A stretch of DNA of 64,000 nucleotides from Parapristionchus giblindavisi (lineage: Eukaryota > Nematoda > Chromadorea > Rhabditida > Diplogasteridae), in contig CALSFV010000244.1 in the NCBI GenBank assembly GCA_943737045.1, forward strand, positions 310,001 to 374,000, in the 5' to 3' direction. Shown in pieces: positions 21,786 through 43,298 of the stretch. The stretch's first letter is position 1; each line of letters starts with the position of its first letter. The notes beneath the pieces were generated by a model. It searched no databases. It saw only the letters and a program-made list of their open reading frames with translations, and was not told where the DNA came from. Position numbers and translations under genes: made by a program.

Positions 21786-23564
21786 ATGCGGTTGCTTCTG
21801 ATTCTTCTCTCGTTCTTCCCATTGTCTTCTTCATATAATCTTCATGAATACTCCCACGAAGGCAATGATCATCTCCATTCCGACCATGCTTCTACCGTAT
21901 GTTTGCCGAATAATCTTTGGCCCGATTCGGCCCAGGCCCCGCCTCATTTTGGGTCGATCTGGGCTTCTGCAACTCTTTTCTTCCATTAAAGGCACACCGC
22001 GAGCAAATTTGAAACGCTCCGCTCTGTCCACACACTCTCGTAGACACAGAAAATGCGAGAGCGTGTGGCTAGAGAGTTTGAAATTTGTTTGGGATGTCAG
22101 TTCGGACGTCGACAACGAATTCGTGTTTTCGCGTGAAAGCGAGCTCAGCCAAATTTCAGATTGATTTCGTTGTAACATACGAAGTGAAGACATCATGGTG
22201 CTTGGATGCGAACACCAAATCTGCGTTCACTCTGTACGTGAATATACGTTGATATTTTCATTCATCGAAGTCATTATCATATCCTTTTTTAAATTTTTAA
22301 TCATAATCTTTTTTCATGAGTTGCATGCGTATGCATGCAGATACAATATGCATAAATGTAAATATGTTAATCCTAATCGATTTATCGATTTATCGACTTA
22401 TCGATTCAGGTACGCCGCCTCCCTTGATTGGTATGGTCAGATTCTGTGGATAGGCCAGTTGACCAGGAAAAGTTGCAAGGTTTAGATGCATCCATAGATT
22501 AGAGATCAAAGATCAAAGATCAAAGATTAATTAAGGTAGCACAAACACCGGACACTCCCTTCAGTGGTACGGCACAATTCAAAGGCGAGAATGCGAATTG
22601 CTAATCGATAATTGAAAAAAAATGATTTTAGCCCATCGTGATGTGATTATCGATTGTTTGAAATCAGGAGATCACGGAGGGTGTAGTCCAAGGTTCGGTT
22701 ATTGATTAATAAAGATGGATTCATCTACAGTATACCGTTTCCATTTAGAGCTGATGTGATCTTTCTTGATTTACGCGAAGAGTTTTACGACGATTGGAGT
22801 ATATCGAAAGTTGCAGTCAATGTCACTTTTGAGGTGCGAAATTTATTCTGAACTTGGCTCAGTGGCTAGTTAACAACACACAATCCTATTCGCGCGACCT
22901 TTAACAGGACACCCCGAGCTCATTTTGCTCTCCGCTCTGGCCATACTCTCTCGTAGACAAAGAAAGCGAGAGAGTATGGCCAATGCGGAGAGTTTCACAA
23001 ATTTGCTCGAGGTGTCACTTTAGGATATTTTAAAGGATATTTTCTACTTCAGAATAGGGTACCAGTCCAAAATAATAGTATAATTACCTAATATAAACGT
23101 CCTTTCCTTTGTCTTAATTTCATTTTCATGTCTTTTTGAACTTGCCCGGCGTACTGGTACCCTATTCTGAAGTAGTGCCAAATATCCAAAATGAAAGAAG
23201 AAGAAGATCACGCTTCAGTACGATCAATACACGTACGTGACGAAGTTTGAGCATTCGGTTCTCCTTCCGTGCAAGTCCTGGTTCAAGGAACCGGCCGTGT
23301 ACCAGATTGGACCGACTGTAGGTAGGACATTGTGTAAATGAATTTTGAAAAAATTTAAAAAAATTAATTTCTAAATATGTATTGAAAAAACCACTTTGAT
23401 TTTCATCACTCCTCGGTTTGATTATGCTTATTGAATGCGTACATGTTGCTATTATTATTTGTCAAAATTTTATTATTTGAGAAACAATTCCAATTCTTTC
23501 AGGTCAAGTAGTGCAACGAACGAGAATGCCAAACGTTATGGATTGGATATCCGAATATTACTAA
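21786..23564 (+). CDS. Unrecognised secreted Cys-containing protein, seven or so exons
   Basis: Exon 1 (21786-21896 or 21900) starts MRLLLILLSFFPLSSS, a convincing signal peptide, followed by a His-rich stretch. Later exons are 22101-22233, 22410-22479, 22536-22566, 22668-22692, 22749-22833, 23198-23321 and 23503-23564. From 22101 onward every junction phase agrees and the frame ends ISEYY at a TAA. Readable segments include VVTYEVKTSWCLDANTKSAF, DTPFSGDHGGCSPRADV and LLPCKSWFKEPAVYQIG. Five cysteines, codon use richer in G+C than the introns, and the signal peptide suggest a folded extracellular protein of about 210 residues. The exon 1 to exon 2 join needs a weak GTTTGC donor (after 21900) or an unseen small exon. 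No family is recognised. Palindromic transposons sit in introns 1 and 6. Confidence 0.7.
23044..23175. mobile_element. Short element with perfect 23-bp terminal inverted repeats
   Basis: CTACTTCAGAATAGGGTACC and three more bases at 23044-23066 are exactly complementary to 23153-23175. The 132-bp element lies in the last long intron of the secreted-protein gene, beside a TTAAAGGCACACC-type palindrome (about 22909-23022). No clear target duplication is visible. Confidence 0.8.
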
Positions 23565-24319
23565 TCCTTCATATTGTGCAATTAGAAGATGATAAACGCT
23601 ACTCAAAGAAATGGTGCATCGCATTATCAAAAGTTATTTGAATGATAAATTCTATTCTGTTTGTTTGTTACATTGTGCCTCACCCACCCACAGAAAGGGG
23701 AATTGGTAAAATAGGTTGGTAAAACATTTAGCAGAAGCTTTTGGGTGCACCCCCGCGCTCTCGACCTCATTTCATTGTTTTTCATTATCATGAGTAATTC
23801 GTGTCTATGTTGAACAGATTTGCTCAACACATGTGATGGGGGGGGGGGGTGGAGATCAAAGATCATGTCTCCGTAATTATGCAGCACCCCGTAATTTCAT
23901 GTTCGAACATTTTCGGCTTGTCAATCAATATTTGTATGCGATTGTCTACCGGTATCATAAGCAGGAATATATTGTATTATAGAATTACAAAAGTTTTGCA
24001 CACACCGCGCCAAATGCCGAATATAGTAAACTTCTCCACCGTTGAGAAAAACGCACTCCAAAATTTTCGCCAAATTTCGGGAGGTTTTTCCGAACGTTTT
24101 GTTAATGCTTATAATTTTATTTTTGCTGAAAGCTCAATGAAATAACGAGAAAACGCCATAAAATTCGATAAAATAAGCGAAAATGAAATGTCGCGCGAAT
24201 AAGTGGGCGGAGTCAGAGTATTGCGCGGCAAATTTGTATTGTTCGGACAGTTTTAATTCTATAATATTGTATTTTATTTTCTGAATCTGCAATTGCGTTG
24301 ACAATTTGAGAAATTTAAA
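23565..24319. other. Intergenic between converging genes
   Basis: No coding seen. The interval holds a G-run at 23837-23846 and AT-rich sequence separating the plus-strand secreted-protein gene from the minus-strand TRPM-type gene. Confidence 0.6.
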
Positions 24320-24325
24320 TTTATT
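24320..24325 (-). terminator. Polyadenylation signal of the TRPM-type gene
   Basis: TTTATT on the plus strand reads AATAAA on the minus strand, 66 bases after the stop at 24391. This supports 24481-24391 being the terminal exon. Confidence 0.55.
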
Positions 24326-24390
24326 ATTACTATTTTATTGTTATTATTAACGCAACTTTGGGCTAAGTACCATTTTGCGATCGCTAAGAA

Positions 24391-35545
<11,155 letters not shown>

Positions 35546-35561
35546 TTTCGATAGAGTGAAC

Positions 35562-35683
35562 CTTAAAGGCACACCACGTGCAAATTTTACTATCCGCTCT
35601 GGCCACACTCTCTCATAGACAAAGAAAGCGAGATAGCAATACCAGGGCGGAGAGTTTGAAATTAGTTCGGGACATATTTTTAA
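35562..35683. repeat. TTAAAGGCACACC-family palindrome upstream of the TRPM start
   Basis: Full-length copy whose edge is 17 bases from the proposed TRPM start codon. It therefore sits where a promoter or a lost upstream exon would be expected. Confidence 0.8.
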
Positions 35684-36410
35684 AGGAGGTACGCACCCCC
35701 CTTCAAGATTTTCTCTTATCAGTCATCACTTATGATTCATGTTGATAAGGTGACGATACATTTGCTTGAAGGGCCTCCGGCGTCAGGGAGAAATCGTAAC
35801 ATTTGCCTCCAAAAAATTTTCTGTGTTGAACCTCAACTGGAAAACACTGATTGCCAACATACAGTAGGAAGTTACCGTAGCCATCGATCAATAATGATTG
35901 GCTACATGTACTGTAGTAACCCACAGTATCAGTTTGCCGTTGTCCCAATTTGAACAAAGCATGCAACTGTACTCTAATAGTATTGAAATCAAAGAAGTGC
36001 CGTATTTTATATCGCGCAATATAAAATAGTTAAAGGTCGGCTGTTTCGGCGATGGGTGTTATTGTTAGATATCGGAATTGTGGTGTTGGTAATCTTCAGT
36101 AGAAGCACAACCACTGATGTGATGTAATCAAAATATATTATGTAATAGTACATATTGAACTAGTAACAAATGGCAATATCCACGAACAACAAGTAATGAA
36201 GTACAAAAACAATATATATATCATGCGAAATCAAATAAAATGTATGTCAAGAGTAATAAGGTAATTACAGAAAACGATGAACAGGCAAGTTTAAATAAGG
36301 GTAAATTGTAGACAATGAGTAGGGCATTCAAACTCGCGAAACTTATCGAATATGTAAAAATCAAAAAAAAGTATTATATCATGCATGGTGTGAATTGATC
36401 AGGCCATCTG

Positions 36411-36726
36411 GTATTTTGAAACTTAAAGTCTGCTTAAACTACGTCGCGGACTTGAAGTAGACTTTAACTTAAAGTGGTGCGGTATACTGTAATCCACCAC
36501 TTTAAGTAGACTTACGTTTAACTTGAAGTAGACTTACGTTTAACTTGAAGTAGACTTACAAGTCTACTTCAAGTGCAGATTTTAAAGGGAGCGTTACCTC
36601 TCTCAATGGCCTCCTCATTGCGCACACTATTTCTCTGTTCTCTACGAGAAAGCATTGCGCGTCGAAGAGACCATTGAGAGAGGTTACTCTCCCTTTAAAT
36701 AGACTTTAAGTTTCGAAATACCAGAG
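36411..36726. mobile_element. One MITE inserted inside another
   Basis: The outer element has ends CTGGTATTTTGAAACTTAAA and TAAGTTTCGAAATACCAGAG, built from AAGTAGACTTACGTTTAACT motifs. It is split by a TAAAGGGAGCGTTACCTC-family palindrome (about 36572-36706) that ends CTCCCTTTA, with TTTAAA at both junctions. Confidence 0.8.
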
Positions 36727-37827
36727 TCGATCAAACAGATTGTGAGCGAGATAGTAACGATCCATTCACACCGTTCATGATACTATGAGTTTTACATGTA
36801 CGATATAGTCCTCCTATCAGAAAGCAAAGAGGAATGTAGAGGCAGAAGTGCATCACAACGAGTGTATGAACGAGATAAGATAAGGCAAAATGAGAAAGAC
36901 AGATTATAGAAAGACTATAAACAGAGATTAAATTTGCCCGAGTAGCGATAGTTTTTGAACGATGGCAAATGGTTTCTACAATTTGTTATGGGCAAGTCGT
37001 GTACAGAAATAGGGCCTTACAGTACAAAAGTATATCCACTTTTGCTTTTTTCTTCATAACTTTTTTCAAACTCAACCGATCAAGTCCACCTTTTTTATAT
37101 GACTGGGAATTTTTTGAATGTATAAATTTCATATTTCATCATTGCTGCATTCCCACTGTATTCAATTAAATTCAATTATTTATCTTATCAGCACATTAAA
37201 TGCAGAAGGGGCCATAACAGGGGGAATCTTCTTATCCACAAGATTTATCCTTTCGCTTCTGAGAGAATTCATCTCCATTCAAGAAAACGGCAGCATATGA
37301 AACTTGATTAGAATAATCAAATAACCCACGAAAACTTGACGTTGCTCGTCCAATCGGCCTGTCACACTGTATGTATAGATTTAAATTAATAATAGTGATG
37401 TGTTACTGTAGTCTTGCATTATATTGAAAACAAAAGCAATATTTTTTGTATCTTAAAAGAGACAATTATTTATTCATGTAATGGCCATACTACTGATTAA
37501 GATAACAGATTAGTCAAGTAACAATATCGAACATCGCTGAGAAAATGACTACTAGACACTGTATGACTCGATTGATACAATAATAATATCCTTAAACAGT
37601 GCAAAATATAAGAAATATTAGAATAACAAGGCTGGCAAATATGAAAAGGGCAAATTTACCCTCTCACTTTTGCACGCTCTCTCGTACTCTTCTGGCAGGG
37701 AAATCATACGAAAAATGAGAGAGCGTGCAAAAGTGAGAGGGCAAATTTGCCATTTTGATTTTTGGTAATTTTCTTATTCTATCCTTCCTTATATGAAGAT
37801 CATTCGAATACAATCTTAGATTGTTTG

Positions 37828-39262
37828 TTATATATTTTCCTGTGGTGATTGAATGATAAATCGTTTGGAATTTCTACGAACAATTAATGGAAGTGAATTA
37901 TATTTACGAATAACAAATTTCATCGATCCTCCTCTAGTCCTTTTCCAGTAAGCAATCAATGATCCGAAGCCATTACTCCAGGTATTTTGTCTTTTCTTCT
38001 TCATTTTCATTTTCTTAGATGGAGAAACTTCTTCTATTGATCCGTACTCCTTTATAATCTTTTTTTCGATTAGTTATCGGTCTGAATCAGTATTCGGAAT
38101 ATTCTAATCACAGTATCACATGAAACTATTGTGCGTGTAAAATGTACTTGCATAAGAAGATGACAAATGGTGCTAACGAACGGAAGTCACAATCGAGAGT
38201 CGGGTGAGATGTAGCCTTCTGCATCTCGCCCCGCCTCTCGATTGTCTCTCCGCTGCCTCTCTAACCCGGCTGACCTTCGCCGCGCGCTATATTATATATG
38301 AAAGAGATCGGCATAGTTTCTGAGCCATGCAAAACAAGAAAGTCTCTTGTGGGAGTGGTTGGCTACTCTCGTACCAAATAAACAAGTGTATTTTATACGG
38401 TCAATATTAGTTTGATGCATAAGTTTCTTTACAAAATGAAGTACGAACGTATTTTTCATCGCAGGGCTAGAAGATACACTGCTGCATGAAATTACGTCAC
38501 GGTGGTGAATTTGATCGGGGAAGAAGCGTGAGTTATTAGCAGCCGGACGACTAGATTGACTGATGCGAAAACAACATTAGGAAGGGAGAGAAAGTGTCCC
38601 TCGAGCATAGAGGCTAGAGGCCCCAGTGATGAACAACAAGAGAAATCTCGGTTCTAAAGTGTTGTAAAGAAAATTGTGCATCAACCTAATAATTTCATTA
38701 ATAAATTATTCTTTTACGTGGAAAAAGCGATGACGAAATTGATTAGAAGAAAAGAAATAACGAAAACGTAGACTAATACACTCATCTGGAAAATGATTTC
38801 AATGCATAAAAAAAATTAAAGGCACACCCCGACCAGATTTTACACTCCACTCTGCCAATGCGCTCTCGTTGTCAAAGAAAGTGAGAGAGCATTGCCAGAG
38901 CGGAGAGTAAAATTAGTTCATTCTTGGTGAGCCGTTAATGAACCACGTCGAGAGTTTTCTGTGATTTATTTTTTATTGCTTTAAACGCATGTATTGTTTC
39001 ATGCTGAGCATATCAATAAATATATTCCCTTGCTAACTCACAGGGAGCATCCACGAACGAAAAAGACAATTAACAGTTGTATCTCGAATATCATTCAAGT
39101 TGAACGTTTCAGGACATCCGTCCACTTTTCCTAAATATATCTCTTTTTTTAAATATCAATACATTCGCATATCCATACCATTTCTGACATCATCTCCTAA
39201 ATATCTAAACATTTCAAAAACTTTATTAGAAAATAGGCTCCATGGTAGAGGCTCCATGGCAC
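37828..39262 (-). pseudogene. Partial TRPM-type gene copy (pore, S6, coiled-coil exon)
   Basis: In transcript order: a fused relic of exons 16 and 17 (about 39262-39054), a copy of the S6 exon (about 38791-38724, reading MSVLVYVFVISFLLINFVIA), and a terminal-exon-like piece (about 38090-37831). The exon 17 copy keeps the frame GKVDGCPETFNLNDIRDTTV with mostly synonymous changes. Upstream of that frame TGG has become TGA, and the intron between exons 16 and 17 is largely gone. Exons 19-22 are missing. It lies directly upstream of the intact gene in the same orientation, so it looks like one end of an old tandem duplication. Confidence 0.8.
38817..38937. repeat. TTAAAGGCACACC-family palindrome in the pseudogene
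   Basis: Same family and same position relative to the S6 exon as the copy at 28839-28960. Confidence 0.8.
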
Positions 39263-39537
39263 CTTAAAGGCACACCATGGTTCAATATCTAAACATAAAC
39301 ATCATTGCATTTTGGTATAATGCCGAATCAGCTGATTGTGAGTGGGACTACTGAATCAGCCGATAAAGTTGTCTAAAAGTGAAATGTTTATGTTGAAACA
39401 TATGAGTAATGATGCGATTAGCACTGACACAGACCAAGCTCATTTGACTCTCCGCACTGGCTACACTCTCTCGTAGGCAGAGAAAGCGCGAGAGAATTGC
39501 CAGAGCGGAGAGTTTGAAATTAGTATGCGTTTAAAGG
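39263..39537. repeat. TTAAAGGCACACC-family palindrome interrupted by an insertion
   Basis: The left end (TTAAAGGCACACCATGG) is separated from the body (about 39425-39537) by about 135 bases. That insert contains the complementary pieces ATAAACATCATTGC/GAAATGTTTAT and GAATCAGC, as expected for a second small palindrome inserted into the first. Confidence 0.6.
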
Positions 39538-41103
39538 GAGGTGTGCTCTTCATTGTAGATTTTCTGTTATCAGTATGATTCATTATGGTACATGTTGATA
39601 AGGTGACGATACAATTGCTTGAAGGGCCTACGGCGTCACCGAAAAATCGTAGCATTTGCCTTACGTACACGTCCACGAAAATTTTCGAATGTGTTCAAAA
39701 TATACCTACGATGTGAAATGGAAATTTCATTTTAAGAGGCATGTTCCCTAAGACTCGATCATATTCGGACACCCCCGGACACGTGCGCTAGCAATGAGAA
39801 CTGGGGGTCCATACTTGGGTGTTAGGAGTGTCACCGGCCCTTATTACACAAAACAGCAGAAATTTCCTGTTTGTGCCCTCAGGCTATTAAAAAAAATAAT
39901 TTTAATGAAACACGTTAAAAAATCATAATTTTTCAAATTGTTGAGATGAAGTCTAAATATCATTTGCGATGCGTCTAGGGTGCACAGAGGTTGCTAATTC
40001 ACTATTAGCATCGAATGTGCGTTGATTCCTAAACCACTTTTTTGACTCAAAATTTTGGTTTTTTCGGACAAATTATCGCTAGTTGTAGATTGCTGCAAAG
40101 ATGTCCGACCAGGTATTGTAGCCTAAGCAATTCTGCATTGATTTCACTTAAAACCGGGTTCTTCCCGTTAGACCATCTTGCTGAAATTTTCGTTCGAATT
40201 TCCGTCATCGATGGTTTTCCCGAACAAATGTATTTTTCAAACGTATTTTCCAAACGATTGGTGCGGAATTGTGGTCTACACAAACTTTCGAGGTGAGACC
40301 AGTAAAATGAAACAAGAAGCCCATCGCTTGGATCAATTTGAAAATTTCGATTTTCATGACACGGCTGTCATGGTCTGAAAATTTCAAAATTTCTCAAGTT
40401 TGAAATGTTTTCATTTATGTGGCTTATTGTAAAGTACTAATGATGTGAATATTATTCAACCAATGCTCAATGGCTGATCTATATTTTCAACCATTTTTTC
40501 GAAAATTATCTTTCTAAATGAATGCGAAAAATCAGAATTGCATTTGAATAAGTTTCCAACTTGCTTTCTGTAACATTCTGTCATAGTACTTTGCAATGTA
40601 CATTATCAATATGAAAATCGTTTATTTTCGAAAATTCATAAAATTCAATTTGAGTGCCTACTTTCACGGCAAATTGCTAAAATATTTCGACTCGAATGCT
40701 GCGACAATGAGCAAATGACAATGACAATGTGAAGTTTCATGATGAGTGAAACATAGTAGAACTGAAATCCCGTCATTCGGCTCACTTTTGAAAAATCGAT
40801 TTCCATGGTCATGGCAAAAAAAATGAATTTTCGAAATTGAACGATTTTCATATTGATTATGTACATTGTAAAGTACTATGACAAAATGTTACAGAAAGTA
40901 AGTTGGAAACTGATTCATGCACAATTCTGATTTTTCGCACGCAATCAAAATGAAAATTTTCGAAAAAATGGTTGAAAATATAGATCAGCCATTGAGCATT
41001 GGTTGAATATTATACACATCATTAGTACTTCACAATAAGCCACATAAATGAAAACATTTCAAACTTGAGAAATTTTGAAATTTTCAGACCATGACCCCCG
41101 GGT

Positions 41104-41855
41104 TAGGGGTGTGCGGCAACTGAATTGCCGATTGCCGGAATTGCCGAAATTGCCGAATTTTGATTGCCGAAATTGGTTGCCGGCAACGACAACCAATTAA
41201 GAAAAATTGCCGAAATAAAATTCAAGCAAAAAATGATTGTAAAAAAAGGTCAGATAAGCACAAGTTTTGTGTGCAATATCTTAGAAATTTGATGTATACG
41301 GTATACAAAAACGAATAATCGTGTCGTTTTGAGAATGAGAATTCATTTGCCTTTCTATTTTCTCCAGGAAGACGAAAGTTTTCTGGCCACTACTCCGGAC
41401 ACTGATCCAGATGATCCTGATGGAAATTGATCCATTCTCTCATTAGACTAGTAATGTCACGAAGGCATAACACCCGCTTATCTCACGAGTAGCCACGAAG
41501 TATCTAATTTGTCCATCAGGATCTGCGAAAGCAATTCGTGACGGCGGGAATCGTTCTCAAAAAATACAGAAAGAATCTTTCCAAATATCACTATCGAACT
41601 CTAAGAAAATTCTACTTATACATAAGTAACGAAAAATATTGATATTTCATTCGTTGTTGCAATTTTTTCTTGCCATTGTTTTCGTTTGGTAACGATTTTT
41701 GATAAGTACTTCATGAAAAAATCGTTGGCTCATTTTAAATAGTTAAGTTCAAAATTGCCGAAGTTGCCGAAATTGCCGGCAATTGCCGATTTTTTTTATT
41801 TTCCGGTTGCCGGCAATTGCCGATTGCCGAAAAAAGTGGTTGCCGCACACCCCTG
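41104..41855. mobile_element. Non-autonomous hAT-type element
   Basis: Terminal inverted repeats AGGGGTGTGCGGCAAC and its exact complement are flanked by an 8-bp target duplication, CCCCGGGT, at 41096-41103 and 41856-41863. An 8-bp duplication and a CAGGGGTG-like end are typical of hAT elements. The interior is rich in TTGCCG repeats and has no transposase frame. Confidence 0.88.
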
Positions 41856-42052
41856 CCCCGGGTCGTGAAAATCGAAATTTTCAAATTGATCCAAGTGATG
41901 GGCTTCTTGTTTCATTTCACTGGTCTCACCTCGAAACTTTGTGTAGACCACAATTCCGCACCAATCGTTTGGAAAATACGTTTGAAAAATACATTTGTTC
42001 GAAAAAACCATCGATGACGGAAATTCGAACGAAAATTTCGGTAAGATGGTCT

Positions 42053-42450
42053 TGTAGCGACTTTGTCACTACTCTGAACTATAATTAGTTTTACCACACA
42101 ATAGGAATAGCATTCAAAATGATATAACTCAATTACCAATCATTCCATAATTATTGTGATAACATTTCACTGGTATATAAAGCCATTCCATTCTCGACCA
42201 ATTCACTGTTCAGTTCATTGTCAACAAAGTTCAGTCGATTTCATCTATTCATCCCCCTCATTCCAATCCCATATAAACCCCCAACTCTCCCCAAAACCTA
42301 GTACCATCCCCTTAAATTGTCTCTATAATAAAGAGTTCAATTAACTAATTTGTATTACACACACTACCATTGTACCAAATAAAGGGCAAGGGTAGTCGTC
42401 CTCCGTTGTATACCATAAGTCAAACAACACTCCCGTCGGGAGTCGTTACA
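42053..42450 (+). mobile_element. Solo LTR of a retrotransposon
   Basis: 398 bp beginning TGTAGCGACT and ending AGTCGTTACA, flanked by the 5-bp duplication GGTCT at 42048-42052 and 42451-42455. Inside are a TATATAA box near 42174 and an AATAAA near 42328, in the order expected for an LTR. No internal region remains. Confidence 0.88.
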
Positions 42451-42885
42451 GGTCTAACGGGAAGAACCCGGTTTTAAGTGAAATCAATGCAGAATTGCTT
42501 AGGCTACAATACCTGGTCGGATATCTTTGCAGCAATCTACAATAAGCGATAATTGTCCAAAAAAACCAAAATTTTGAGTCAAAAAGTGGTTTAGGAATCA
42601 ACGCACATTCGATGCTAATAGCGTATTAGCAACCTCTGTGCACCCTAGACGCATCGCAAATGATATTTAGACTTCATCTCAACAATTTGAAAAATTATGA
42701 TTTTTTTAACGTTTTTTATTAAAATTATTTTTTTAAATAGCCTGAGGGCACAAACAGGAAATTTCTGCTGTTTTGTGTAATAAGGGCCAGTGACACTCCT
42801 AATACCCAAGTATGGACCCCCAGTTCCCATTGCTAGCGCACGTGTCCGGGGGGGGGTGGTCGAGTCTTAACGGCCATCTCTCTTA

Positions 42886-43238
42886 AAATGTTGTTTGATT
42901 GCATGAATTATGAGAAGAAATGAGAGGTTGGTTTCCGCTAGCTGATCATAGCTTCGTAATTGACAAACTTTTAGAACCCTCTACGCGACTGTTAGATTAC
43001 TACTTTTCCATCTACTTTTACAAACACAAAATTAACATTACTTTGCACTTTTCCATCTACTTTTCCGAGATTTTAACATCACATCAGTAAGAGAAAGAAC
43101 ATGCAAAGATCAAACTCTATTCGCTGCGTACTATAAAGCAAACCTACTCCACTACAGATATAGACTACAGACACGAGGAAATAGACACTGATCGTTGTTC
43201 TACAAAACGTTCCAATCTTCTCACAATCCTCTTTGTTC
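42886..43238. other. Upstream region of the first secreted-protein gene
   Basis: AT-rich, no gene seen. It separates the foldback element from the promoter motifs at 43239 and 43259. Confidence 0.5.
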
Positions 43239-43268
43239 AATTAGCACGCGTAGATCGCTTTATAAGCG
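43239..43268 (+). promoter_or_regulatory. Promoter motif pair shared with the paralogue
   Basis: AATTAGCAC (43239-43247), then 11 bases, then TTTATAAGCG (43259-43268), which contains a TATA box 30 bases before the ATG. The same two motifs lie 12 bases apart at 49545-49575, upstream of the paralogue. Confidence 0.65.
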
Positions 43269-43298
43269 AGAACGGATTTGGGATCGTGAGATTTAGCA

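Larger units (their letters stand above)
35546..37827. other. Intergenic, repeat-rich, no N-terminal TRPM exons found
   Basis: The minus strand was read for TRPM N-terminal motifs and none was seen. The interval holds the palindrome above and a nested pair of palindromes at 36411-36726. It also has a Tc1-like terminal sequence (about 37016-37100) and a short palindrome with GCACGCTCTCTCGTA (about 37650-37757). Confidence 0.55.
39733..42885. mobile_element. Large foldback element carrying two later insertions
   Basis: The outer arms (about 39733-40375 and about 41864-42885) are inverted copies, and 40375-41095 is itself palindromic about 40730. Landmarks are GACACGTGCGCTAGCAATGA near the left end and its near-complement at about 42830. 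The right arm is interrupted by a solo LTR, and a hAT element lies beside the centre. Removing both leaves about 2 kb. The open frames inside the arms look like by-products of the repeat; no transposase is recognised. Confidence 0.85.

Noticed and set aside
22429..22470. Resemblance of this stretch (GQILWI...LTR) to the PMCA exon at 4287
   Set aside because: The splice phases place it squarely inside a different, continuous secreted-protein frame. The match is limited to about 15 bases, so it is treated as coincidence.
35730..35966. Open frame upstream of the TRPM start as a possible first exon
   Set aside because: Part of the sequence recurs at 39588-39680 with other flanks and has no TRPM character; it is repeat-derived.
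40042..42344. Several 60-100-codon open frames on both strands
   Set aside because: They lie in the arms of the foldback element or in the solo LTR and mirror each other.
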